Assembly: GCA_946887065.1 (NCBI GenBank)
Contig: CAMPKL010000020.1
Span: forward strand, 1 to 15,704
Source: an uncultured Bryobacterales bacterium
Lineage (GTDB): Bacteria; Acidobacteriota; Terriglobia; Bryobacterales; UBA6623
DNA length: 15,704 nt
Direction of reading: 5' to 3'
Part shown: positions 1 through 7,666 of the stretch, in pieces
How the letters are laid out: the number at the start of each line of letters is the position of its first letter
How positions within the stretch are numbered: position 1 is the stretch's first letter
Notes under the pieces: model-generated
The model's input: the letters and a program-made list of their open reading frames with translations, nothing else
Told to the model about the DNA's origin: nothing
The model's database searches: none
Program-made: the position numbers and the translations under genes

Positions 1-1
1 C

Positions 2-1654
2 TCTGAGACGCTTGCGATCATGATCGTTCAGCGAGGCGTGAGCGATGCCGAAGACGTCGAGCGCTTTCTCAACCCGGCTCTGGATCAGATGCATGATCCC
101 TTCTTGATGAAGGGCATGCGGGATGCGGTGGAGCGCATTCGCCGGGCGATCGCCGGTAACGAAAAGATCCTCATCTACGGCGACTACGACGTCGACGGCA
201 CCACCGCCGTGGTGCTGCTGCGCAAGGCGATTGAAATGGCTGGCGGCCAGGCGGACTATCACGTTCCGCACCGCGTTCGAGAAGGCTATGGAATGCGCGA
301 GGACGTCATCGAGCGGGCGGCGCGCGAAGACGTTAAGGTGCTGATCAGCGTCGATACCGGCATTCGTGATGCAGCGGTCGTCGCCAAGGCGCGCGAGCTG
401 GGGATCGACTCGATCGTCACCGATCATCACCTCCCCGACGAAGGCGCGATGCCGCAAGCGCTGGCTGTCGTCAACCCGAATCAGCCCGGCTGCGATTACC
501 CCGAGAAAGGCCTCGCGGGCGTCGGCATCGCGTTCAAGTTGGCACAAGCGCTGTTGGGCGGTCTCGATTGGCCTCCCGTGCGGCTGGCGTCAGTATTGCG
601 GTCGATGCTGAAGATCGTCGCTATCGGCACGGTCGCCGATCTCGCGCCGTTGTTGGGAGAGAACCGGGTGATCGCCAAGATAGGGCTGGAAGAGCTCTTG
701 CGCCCGCGGCATCCGGGGCTGAGGGCATTGCTTGACGTCTCGGGCCTGTCGAACAAGAAGTCCCTCAGCGCCGGCGACATCGGGTTCCGCATCGGCCCCC
801 GGTTGAATGCAGCGGGACGGATGGATACGGCGCGAGCGGTAATCGATCTGTTCGAGGCCGAGACCTTCGAACAAGCCATGCCCATTGCCCAGTCGCTTGA
901 CCGGTTGAACGCGGAAAGGCAATCCGCCGAACAAGAGATCGTCGATGAAGTGGTTGCGCGATTGATCAAGGCCCCGCCGACGGATGTGGCGCCGTTTATT
1001 GTGATGTATGGCGAAGGCTGGCATCCCGGCGTAATCGGCATCGTCGCCAGCCGCGTGGTGGACCGCTTTCACCGGCCCACGATCGTGCTCAGCGCGGATA
1101 GCGCAACGGGGCTGGCCGTAGGCTCGGGCAGAAGCATCCCTGGTTTCCACTTGCTTGAGGCGCTTGAGTCCGTATCGGGCATTTTTGAGCGCTTCGGCGG
1201 ACACAGGCAGGCGGCGGGCTGCACCGTGAAGATTGATCGCATCCCGGCGTTGACGCGCGAGCTGAACGACCATGCCGCCAACGCCCTGGGGCCGGAAGAT
1301 TTCTTGCCGCTGCTGCAACTCGATGCCGAGCTCACGTTGGCCTCGATTACGGATGATTTTATGGCCCAATTGGCCCGGCTAGAACCGCATGGAATGGCCA
1401 ATCCGACGCCGGTCTTCGGCGCTGGCGGCGCGGAACTTGCGGCCGATCCCAAGGTCCTCAAGGAGCGTCACTTGAAACTGCGCCTGCGGCAGGGCGAAGC
1501 GTCGTTCGAGGCCGTCGCTTGGCGCATGGGTGAACTGGAACCTTCGATGCGTCGCGGCCGGTTGGTTGACGCGGCCTACTCAGTGGAGGCCGACGACTAC
1601 TGGGGCGGCTGGCGGCTCAATCTCAAGGATATCCGGACGTCGGAGTTGCGCTAG
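2..1654 (+). CDS. recJ: RecJ single-stranded-DNA-specific 5'-3' exonuclease (5' end outside window)
   Basis: RecJ degrades single-stranded DNA 5' to 3' in RecFOR recombination, mismatch repair and stalled-fork processing. Numbering from the ATG at 20, the DHH-family motifs appear in order: DYDVDG (55-60), SVDTG (110-114), DHH (135-137), GTVADLAPLLGENR (203-216), RIGPRLNAAGRM (257-268), and the DHHA1 region with GWHPGVIGIVASR (333-345), GSGRSIPGFH (368-377) and GGHRQAAG (393-400). An OB-fold-like C-terminus follows. All metal-binding Asp/His residues expected from the family can be seen. The frame stays open upstream of the ATG at 20 to the window edge (codons for SETLAI), and RecJ proteins normally carry a short N-terminal segment before this point, so the true start is probably outside the window. 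The stop overlaps the stop of the convergent downstream gene by 4 bases (CTAG). No terminator lies between them. Confidence 0.96.
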   Translation, partial: SETLAIMIVQRGVSDAEDVERFLNPALDQMHDPFLMKGMRDAVERIRRAIAGNEKILIYGDYDVDGTTAVVLLRKAIEMAGGQADYHVPHRVREGYGMREDVIERAAREDVKVLISVDTGIRDAAVVAKARELGIDSIVTDHHLPDEGAMPQALAVVNPNQPGCDYPEKGLAGVGIAFKLAQALLGGLDWPPVRLASVLRSMLKIVAIGTVADLAPLLGENRVIAKIGLEELLRPRHPGLRALLDVSGLSNKKSLSAGDIGFRIGPRLNAAGRMDTARAVIDLFEAETFEQAMPIAQSLDRLNAERQSAEQEIVDEVVARLIKAPPTDVAPFIVMYGEGWHPGVIGIVASRVVDRFHRPTIVLSADSATGLAVGSGRSIPGFHLLEALESVSGIFERFGGHRQAAGCTVKIDRIPALTRELNDHAANALGPEDFLPLLQLDAELTLASITDDFMAQLARLEPHGMANPTPVFGAGGAELAADPKVLKERHLKLRLRQGEASFEAVAWRMGELEPSMRRGRLVDAAYSVEADDYWGGWRLNLKDIRTSELR

Positions 1655-2046
1655 CTCACGGGCGCTGGAGCGGCGAAGAGTCGCACGGTTTCCTCATTCA
1701 GCAGCACCCACAGGCCGTATATGCCCAGGGCGGTGCCGATCGGGATGCTGAGCAGACTCAGTGCGGAAAGCACAATCATCAAGATGCGCGCCCAGGGCTG
1801 CATCTTGAGCAATCCAATGCCGCCTATGATTTGCGGCGCTGAGAAGATCAGCAGCACCACAAAGATCAGGCCACCGAGCGCGCCCATAATCGGGAACGCC
1901 AATATAGCTTCGGGATCTCCTGAATTCGCCGCTCCGGCCAACATCCCGATTCCTCCGAACATGAGGAGCATTCCGGCGCCGATCAGCAAACCGATGCCGC
2001 CCATCACGATATTGAGGATGGCGAGGATGCGGACGTGGTCTCTCAT
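1651..2046 (-). CDS. Small integral membrane protein, unknown function
   Basis: This 131-residue protein is made almost entirely of hydrophobic helices: a long glycine-rich stretch at about 7-38 (one or two passes), then about 50-81 and 85-115, giving three or four membrane segments. A central KMQPWAR loop (81-87) precedes a final helix ending GIYGLWVLLNEET. That tail recurs in small bacterial membrane proteins of no assigned function, as far as I recall. I chose the ATG at 2046 (MRDHVRIL) because a GGGAGAG ribosome binding site lies 10 bases upstream. The in-frame ATG at 2070 falls inside a likely -10 hexamer. The gene is convergent with recJ, sharing a CTAG for both stops, and divergent from the helicase gene. 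I can assign no function beyond a membrane location. Confidence 0.8.
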   Translation of the reverse strand: MRDHVRILAILNIVMGGIGLLIGAGMLLMFGGIGMLAGAANSGDPEAILAFPIMGALGGLIFVVLLIFSAPQIIGGIGLLKMQPWARILMIVLSALSLLSIPIGTALGIYGLWVLLNEETVRLFAAPAPVS

Positions 2047-2056
2047 TGGCTGATGA

Positions 2057-2074
2057 CTCTCCCGCAACATTCTA
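2057..2074 (-). promoter_or_regulatory. Likely -10 element and ribosome binding site for the small membrane protein gene
   Basis: Reading the minus strand, TAGAAT (2074-2069) matches the TATAAT consensus at 5 of 6 positions. GGGAGAG (2063-2057) then lies 10 bases before the ATG at 2046. No convincing -35 box is visible at normal spacing, so the promoter call rests on the -10 alone. Confidence 0.4.
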
Positions 2075-2129
2075 CGAGTATTCGGGCTTCAATGTTCGAC
2101 GACCGCTATCCTGGGGTTTCGGGCGCCGA

Positions 2130-4076
2130 ATGGGAGTCTCCACCGCCAAGGCCGCGCTTCGAGCGCGAGACGTGTTCCGCCGCGGCGGGCTGCTGGCCAA
2201 ATGGCATCCGCGGTTTGAATACCGGCCAGGTCAGATGGCAATGGCGGAGGAGGTGGAGGCGGCGCTCGCCGAGCGGCGGCATCTAATCGTCGAGGCCGGT
2301 ACCGGCACCGGTAAGACTCTCGCCTACTTGTTTCCGGTCATCGCCAGCGGCAAGCGCGTCATCGTCTCGACCGGAACCAAGGCGCTGCAGGAGCAGCTTT
2401 TCTACCAGGACATTCCTTTCATCGAAGAACGGCTGGGCCGTGAGCTACGCGTCGCCTACATGAAAGGTCGCGCTAACTATTTGTGCCGCGAAAAGCTGTA
2501 CGAAGCGGAGAATCGACCAATCCTCTCAGGGCTCGAAGAGATCGAGGACTTCGCCAAGATCAAAGCGTGGGAGAAAGAGACCGAGACCGGAGATAGGGCC
2601 GAGTTGAGGTCTCTCCCCGCCACTTCCGGCGCATGGCATAAGGTCGACGCCCGCCGAGAGATGTGCGCGGGGTCGAAGTGCGGATTGTTTGAGAAGTGCT
2701 TCATCACCTTGATGCACCAGAAGGCTGCCGAAGCGGACCTGATCATCGTGAACCACCACTTGTTCTTCGCGGATTTAGCCCTGCGCGAGGACGATTTCGC
2801 GCAGATCATCCCTGACTATCAAGCCGTGGTGTTCGACGAAGCGCACGAGATCGAAGAGGCGGCGGGTCAGCACTTCGGCGTGCAGATCAGCAGCTACCGA
2901 TTCGAGGAGCTGGCCCGGGACGTACGGCAGACGGCGTTTCAGGGCGAATTCGGGTCCAAGGGAATCGATACGGCGCTCGACCAACTGAATCTGCGGGCCG
3001 CTCAGTTCTTCCACGTGTTCGAAGGCCTGGAGGGCCGCAGAGCGTTCCGCGAGCGTCCAGTCTTCTTGAAGCGCAACGCAGAGACTTATGAGGCGCTGCT
3101 CGCGGGGTTGGCGCTGCTCGATGCCCAACTCAAACTGATTCGCGAAAAGACCGACCTGGTGATCCCCTTGGAGCGCCGTGCGCAAGAGTTGGAAGCGGCG
3201 TTGCGGCTGGTCATCGAGGTGGACGACCCCAGCTACGTCTACTGGATGGAGCGGCGCGGCCGGGGCGTTTTCCTGCAGGCGACGCCGATTGACGTCGCCG
3301 AGATTTTGTCGCAGAAGCTCTTCGAGCGAGTACCGTGCGTTGTGCTGACCTCGGCGACTTTGGCGGTAGACGGAAATTTTGATTTCGTGAAGGGAAGGCT
3401 GGGAGTGACTGGACCCAGAGAGTTGATCGTTCCAGGCCACTTCGATTACGCCAAACAAGCCTTGCTGTACGTGCCCGAGGACTTGCCCGATCCGCGCTCC
3501 GAGCAGTTCGCCGCCCGGGCAACGGATGAGATTCTTGCGGTGTTGAGCTACTCGCGCGGACGCGCCTTTGTGCTCTTCACCAGCTACGCGCAGATGCGCC
3601 GTGTGTACGAGGCTGTTGAGCCGCGCTTGGATCACCCCGCATTTTTGCAAGGGACGGCGCCGAACTCGGCGTTGCTGGAGGATTTCAAGGCAACGCCCAA
3701 CGCAGTCCTATTTGCGACGGCAAGTTTTTGGCAAGGCGTCGACGTGCCGGGCGATCAGTTGAGCTGCGTAATTATCGATAAACTGCCGTTCGCCGCTCCT
3801 TCCGATCCGATCGTCGAAGCGCGAATCCGTGCGATTCGCCAGGCGGGAGGCAAGCCATTCGATGAATTTCAGGTGCCCGAGGCCGTCCTCGCGCTGAAGC
3901 AGGGGTTTGGACGCCTGATTCGCTCGGCCCAGGACCGCGGCGTGCTGGTGCTGCTCGACAATCGGGTCATGAAGCAGCGCTACGGCAAGGTATTTCTCGA
4001 CAGCTTGCCTGACTATGCATTCTCGACCGATATTGCCGATGTCGCCCGCTTCTTCGATCCGCCAACTGGTGAATAA
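2130..4076 (+). CDS. dinG: DinG/YoaA-family ATP-dependent DNA helicase with iron-sulfur cluster (XPD-like, superfamily 2)
   Basis: This is a 5'-3' helicase of the XPD/DinG group that unwinds DNA in repair of replication damage, R-loops or similar structures. Numbering from the ATG at 2130, Walker A is EAGTGTGKT (55-63) and the DEAH box is at 236-239. Four cysteines (119, 179, 184, 190) sit where DinG/YoaA bind a 4Fe-4S cluster. VNHHLFFADL follows at about 207-216. The C-terminal RecA lobe has FTSATLA-type, SFWQGVDVPGD, IDKLPFAAPSDP and KQGFGRLIRS motifs. From memory, the C-terminal half is closer to E. coli YoaA than to DinG, so yoaA is an equally fair symbol. There is no N-terminal exonuclease domain. 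The frame also runs back to a TTG at 2046 (28 more residues), but that codon overlaps the divergent gene's ATG. The family's N-terminal motif (FRRGGLLAKWHPRFEYRPGQ) begins just after the ATG at 2130, which I therefore prefer. Neither start has a good ribosome binding site. Confidence 0.93.
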   Translation: MGVSTAKAALRARDVFRRGGLLAKWHPRFEYRPGQMAMAEEVEAALAERRHLIVEAGTGTGKTLAYLFPVIASGKRVIVSTGTKALQEQLFYQDIPFIEERLGRELRVAYMKGRANYLCREKLYEAENRPILSGLEEIEDFAKIKAWEKETETGDRAELRSLPATSGAWHKVDARREMCAGSKCGLFEKCFITLMHQKAAEADLIIVNHHLFFADLALREDDFAQIIPDYQAVVFDEAHEIEEAAGQHFGVQISSYRFEELARDVRQTAFQGEFGSKGIDTALDQLNLRAAQFFHVFEGLEGRRAFRERPVFLKRNAETYEALLAGLALLDAQLKLIREKTDLVIPLERRAQELEAALRLVIEVDDPSYVYWMERRGRGVFLQATPIDVAEILSQKLFERVPCVVLTSATLAVDGNFDFVKGRLGVTGPRELIVPGHFDYAKQALLYVPEDLPDPRSEQFAARATDEILAVLSYSRGRAFVLFTSYAQMRRVYEAVEPRLDHPAFLQGTAPNSALLEDFKATPNAVLFATASFWQGVDVPGDQLSCVIIDKLPFAAPSDPIVEARIRAIRQAGGKPFDEFQVPEAVLALKQGFGRLIRSAQDRGVLVLLDNRVMKQRYGKVFLDSLPDYAFSTDIADVARFFDPPTGE

Positions 4077-4089
4077 CGGATCGAGACGC

Positions 4090-4095
4090 TAAAAT
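4090..4095 (+). promoter_or_regulatory. Possible -10 element directly before the secreted-protein gene
   Basis: TAAAAT matches TATAAT at 5 of 6 positions and ends 8 bases before the ATG at 4104 (5 before the GTG at 4101). There is no Shine-Dalgarno-like sequence between it and the start. That geometry would give a leaderless or nearly leaderless transcript. No clear -35 box is visible. Confidence 0.4.
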
Positions 4096-4103
4096 GCTCG
4101 GTG

Positions 4104-4583
4104 ATGAGAGTTGCCCAACTCGCGTTTTTCATCGCGTTGCTGGCTGCGGTTGCCGGGGCGCAGAACCTGCCTGATCCGCCCAAGAAGGACGTGCCTTACT
4201 TAATTCACGCGACGAATCTGCTGGAAACGGAGGCGAATCAAGCTACAGAGGTCTCCGATAAGAAGGGGCAGATCTTTTGGGTCCCCGGCGCGGCCTCATC
4301 CGCGCGGACGCCATTGGGATTCCCGGAATTCCTCTTCGCTCAAGATCAGATAGACGCACGCACGCTACGGCTCTATGCCTTCGAGAACGTGAAGGGTCGG
4401 CGCGAGGTGCTCATTCGCAAGAAGAACAAGATTGTCGCGCAGCCCTACCACGTCGATGTGGTCCCGCAAAGCGAAGGAGTGTTTAAGTTGCGAGTGGATT
4501 CGAGCCTGAAGCCCGGCGAATACTGCCTCACGCCCGATGGCGAGCAGGGCTCGAACACAGTCTTCTGTTTCGCGGTGATCTAG
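4104..4583 (+). CDS. Short secreted protein, unknown function
   Basis: A 159-residue protein with a typical signal peptide: a short charged start (MR), a hydrophobic core to about residue 17, and an AGA/Q cleavage site near residue 19. The mature part is mostly alternating polar and hydrophobic residues, suggesting a beta-rich fold. Two cysteines near the end (141 and 155), in GEYCL and VFCFAVI contexts, could form a disulfide in the periplasm or outside the cell. Codons 4101 (GTG) and 4104 (ATG) are consecutive and both could start; I took the ATG. It lies 27 bases after the helicase stop but has its own -10-like hexamer, so it may be transcribed separately. The C-terminal pattern (LKPGEYCL...SNTVFCF) resembles small acidobacterial secreted proteins that have no function assigned, as far as I recall. 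Confidence 0.82.
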   Translation: MRVAQLAFFIALLAAVAGAQNLPDPPKKDVPYLIHATNLLETEANQATEVSDKKGQIFWVPGAASSARTPLGFPEFLFAQDQIDARTLRLYAFENVKGRREVLIRKKNKIVAQPYHVDVVPQSEGVFKLRVDSSLKPGEYCLTPDGEQGSNTVFCFAVI

Positions 4584-4591
4584 AACCCTCG

Positions 4592-7500
4592 TCACTCGAC
4601 CTCGAGGAAAACCGTGTTGCTAGCAACGCCGTTCACATCGACCAGTAGTTCGTACCGCCCTGGAGCCAGATCTTGCGGCAAAGTGAAATTGATCTGGTAG
4701 AGGCCGGCAAAGCCGGGAGCGAGGCCGCTGAAGGTGGCCTGCACGATCCTGCCGCCTATCGAGACTGCCGGTTCGACAGTTGTCTCCGCCAGGAAGAAGC
4801 CCGACGCGGGATCGCCTGCCTCCGGGGGCGAAGAAACCGCCCCCAGGCCCACTCCGAATAACTCCACAGCCTCGCCGGGCCGGGCTGCGCGTTGCGCGGC
4901 ACTCAAGCCGTCAGCGGAAAAGCTCACCGCGCCGATGCCGGTGGAGGGCTCGAAAAAAAGACCAGGCTGAATCGGAACGACCGGCGTCGCAACGGACGCG
5001 CCGGCGCCCGAGGACGAGACGACCTGGATCAGAGCATTATTCGAGGCTATGCCGAAAGGAACCTGAAAGTTGATCTGGTTGCGAGAGACGTAAATGAGCG
5101 GTACGGGCACGCCGCCGACGAATACCTGAGTCCCTGCGAGTGTTCGCGGCAGAGGAAAACCTCCAGCGGTCGCTGTGGCGGCGGCAAGGTTGGAGCCGAA
5201 TACCGTGGCGATCGAACCCGGCGAGAGGCCGCCCACGGCAAAGCTGGCGGCGTTGACGACGCCCGCGGCGGAAAATGCCGGCTGGCCGCTCACGGCGTTC
5301 GCAGACACGGCGGCGGTCGCCGCTGTACCGGGCACGCGAAGCGCCAGCGTATTCCGAGTTGTCGAACTGGCCAGGGTCCAAGAGATTTCCACCGTGCCGT
5401 CGGGTCCGGTGGGCGAACCGAGGACTGTCGCCTGACCGTTCCCGCTCGGCTTCGCAAGCACCGCGATTCCGCTGATTGGGGTCTGGTTTCCGTCGGTGAC
5501 CCGGGCCACGATCGGTTCGCTCAGCGGCATTCCGGCAACGCCCTGCTGATTCGCGCCCGAGAGGATGGAGATCACGAACGGGCCGTCGGCTGGTAAGACA
5601 AGGATCTTCGCTGCCGGCGAGTCGAAAGCGATGCCTGGGGCGTATGCCGTAGCCTGCAGAGTAGCCGTGCCGGGAAAAGCGCCTGTGATGGGAGCGAAGG
5701 CGCTCGTTCGCCCCTTGGGGATGGTCACGAACCCCGGCGTGAAGATCGCTGCCGAGTCGCTGTTGACGGCGACGCTCAAATCGATGTCCAGCGGCGTGTC
5801 GATGCTGACGGTTGCAAAGGTCGTGCGGTCGACCAGAATCCCTGTGCGCGGCCAGACGGACAGGTGCAGACCCCGGCGCAATTCAGTGTTCGCATCCGCA
5901 CGGTGGCCGGTCGCCTGTTCGAAAAAGATCTCCCACTCCCGGCGAATCAGGTCGAGCTTGGCGATATCTTCGTCGGATGGTCCGGACGAGCCTTCTTCCA
6001 CGACCAAAACGAAGGCGAAGTTGAAGCTCCGCTGGGCCATGGTTTGGTCCGGTTTGCGAGGACCTTCGGCGGCGACGATATCTCCAATCGAGATGTTTTT
6101 GCGAATGCCGTCGAACGTTACTCCGCTCTGCGGCATCCTGCCGGGGTTTGTATTGCCCGCGCCTTGAGGTTGTTGGACAAGAAAGCTCGCCGCGACCTCC
6201 TCGGGGGCTCGCAAACCCATGATGTACTGATCGAATTCCCCGTAGCGCGCCACGGGCTGGCGCGTGGTGTAACGCGGGCTTGTGCCGGGTCCCTTGTCGA
6301 GGATGTCGTTGCCCTCGATGACCGAACCTTGGGAGTTGAAGAAGAAGCTCCAGTGCGCGTCGTCCCGGCCCAGTAGTGCATCCGAGACTTCGTTGGTGAC
6401 GGGATCCAAGAATTGCGTGTAGACGCCCCAGCGGTGCCCCGCCTCCTGGCCCATGACGGAAAGCGTGCTGTTCTCGCCAATAATCGGGATCCGTTGCTTG
6501 GGGTCGTCCGGGTACGCCGAGAGGGAACCCATGTTGAGGAGGCTGGCGAGACGCTTGGGGGAGCCGAACTCGGCGCCTAGATCGAACGTTTCCTCGCCGA
6601 CGAGCACGTCCCCAATTCCTACAATGTCGTTGCGGACGTTGAGTTCATAGGCGAAGGTGCCTGGCCCCGGTGTGAGGCCGAAGTTGTTGAAAAGGAAGAC
6701 GAAGTCGTAAACGTCCGCGTGATTGGCGTAAAAGCGGCGTGTCGCCGTCATCGCATCCAGATTGGAGAACAGCAGGAACAGCTCCGCGGCGCCGCCGGGG
6801 CCGACCTCAAACGTCGCGCTCAGGTCGGCCGCCTCCGGCTCGGACGCGCCTCCTCCGGGAAAGATACCGACGATCGCCTGGTTGAGGCTAATGCTGAGGT
6901 AGTGGAAAGCGATAGCGCCGTCGTCATGTAGCGCCACCTGGAAGGTCTGCCGGCGGGTGCTGCCGAATTGGGGGATGCCGTCCCAAGTGACGACGACGCG
7001 GTCGCTAATCACGTGGGCGCGCACTTGCGCAGCAGCGGCGGCGGGGTTGAAGTCGGCATACAAGGGTGCGATTCGCGGCGCACCGGCGAGCGCGCGGGGA
7101 AGCGATCGGGCGCCGGTATCCTCATCGCCCACGCCGAAAGTCAGGTTGCCGTCCGAGTTGACGAAGACCTCGTTGTACGAGCCGCCGAAGTAAGGGAAAG
7201 CGAAGGGCAGCGCGAGGCGCTGACTGTCGTCGTCTTCCAGGGCGAGCGGTACGCCGTTTGCGCGGGCAGCCTGATCGAAGGCCACCGGCCGCGCCTCTCC
7301 CAAATAAGAATCGCCGCCTGGCGTAAAGAACACGGAAGCGCCCTGCAGATCCAGGAAATTGGGTTGCCCCACGACGCCGCCCGAGGTGTCGATGACCGCG
7401 ATTTGGCCGCGGTCGGGATACACATTGGGCGAGCCTTGCTGGGTCAAGGCGGCAACCGGGCGCAGCCGAGATTGGTTGTGCAAGAAACGCTCGGTCAGCA

Positions 7501-7618
7501 CCCGGCCGCGGTAGGTACCGCTCCAGGCTGCGCCTTCCGTTTCAGCTGCAACTAAATTTGGGGAAAACAGGCACAACGCACACAGCGCCGTCGCCAAGGA
7601 CCGTCTCATCCTTATCAT
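4592..7618 (-). CDS. Large secreted protein: metallopeptidase-like domain, Ig-like domain and Solibacter-type (TIGR03437-like) C-terminal domain
   Basis: A 1008-residue exported protein with a signal peptide at 1-25 (ending NLVAA). Residues about 130-270 carry a nidogen-like pattern (FPYFGGSYNEVFVNSDGNLTFG, then VVVTWDGIPQF). A middle region looks like a secreted zinc peptidase: GQEAGHRWGVY at about 390-400, then LLGRDDAHWSFFF with H422, EGNDILDKG and YGEFDQYIMGL. The first ligand of an HExxH motif is glutamine here (Q391), so activity is doubtful. Residues about 680-785 form an Ig-like repeat of invasin/Big_1 style (QQGVAGMPLSEPIVARVTD...WTL). Residues 787-1008 match the TIGR03437 domain known from Solibacter proteins. 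It lies 48 bases downstream of the short unknown gene on the same strand and may be cotranscribed with it. ATGs at 7618 and 7609 are both possible; GGGA lies just before the first. The stop is 8 bases from the convergent gene's stop. Confidence 0.88.
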   Translation of the reverse strand: MIRMRRSLATALCALCLFSPNLVAAETEGAAWSGTYRGRVLTERFLHNQSRLRPVAALTQQGSPNVYPDRGQIAVIDTSGGVVGQPNFLDLQGASVFFTPGGDSYLGEARPVAFDQAARANGVPLALEDDDSQRLALPFAFPYFGGSYNEVFVNSDGNLTFGVGDEDTGARSLPRALAGAPRIAPLYADFNPAAAAAQVRAHVISDRVVVTWDGIPQFGSTRRQTFQVALHDDGAIAFHYLSISLNQAIVGIFPGGGASEPEAADLSATFEVGPGGAAELFLLFSNLDAMTATRRFYANHADVYDFVFLFNNFGLTPGPGTFAYELNVRNDIVGIGDVLVGEETFDLGAEFGSPKRLASLLNMGSLSAYPDDPKQRIPIIGENSTLSVMGQEAGHRWGVYTQFLDPVTNEVSDALLGRDDAHWSFFFNSQGSVIEGNDILDKGPGTSPRYTTRQPVARYGEFDQYIMGLRAPEEVAASFLVQQPQGAGNTNPGRMPQSGVTFDGIRKNISIGDIVAAEGPRKPDQTMAQRSFNFAFVLVVEEGSSGPSDEDIAKLDLIRREWEIFFEQATGHRADANTELRRGLHLSVWPRTGILVDRTTFATVSIDTPLDIDLSVAVNSDSAAIFTPGFVTIPKGRTSAFAPITGAFPGTATLQATAYAPGIAFDSPAAKILVLPADGPFVISILSGANQQGVAGMPLSEPIVARVTDGNQTPISGIAVLAKPSGNGQATVLGSPTGPDGTVEISWTLASSTTRNTLALRVPGTAATAAVSANAVSGQPAFSAAGVVNAASFAVGGLSPGSIATVFGSNLAAATATAGGFPLPRTLAGTQVFVGGVPVPLIYVSRNQINFQVPFGIASNNALIQVVSSSGAGASVATPVVPIQPGLFFEPSTGIGAVSFSADGLSAAQRAARPGEAVELFGVGLGAVSSPPEAGDPASGFFLAETTVEPAVSIGGRIVQATFSGLAPGFAGLYQINFTLPQDLAPGRYELLVDVNGVASNTVFLEVE

Positions 7619-7666
7619 CTTCCCAGACGAACCGGCAGCCGGACTGTTAAGTGTTTGTGACAGGGC

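Noticed and set aside
590..1369. A 259-codon open frame antisense to recJ
   Set aside because: The recJ motifs run through this whole stretch on the other strand. The antisense product shows no domain, signal peptide or ribosome binding site.
2775..3650. A 291-codon open frame antisense to the helicase gene
   Set aside because: It lies wholly inside a well-conserved helicase gene, and its translation is low-complexity with no motif.
4892..5596. A 234-codon open frame opposite the C-terminal part of the 1008-residue gene
   Set aside because: Its translation is arginine- and glycine-rich, as expected for the complement of a GC-rich gene. The opposite strand encodes a recognised domain.
7632..7642. 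CCGGCAGCCGG inverted repeat between the two minus-strand genes
   Set aside because: The arms are separated by a single base, so no stable RNA hairpin forms, and there is no T-run.
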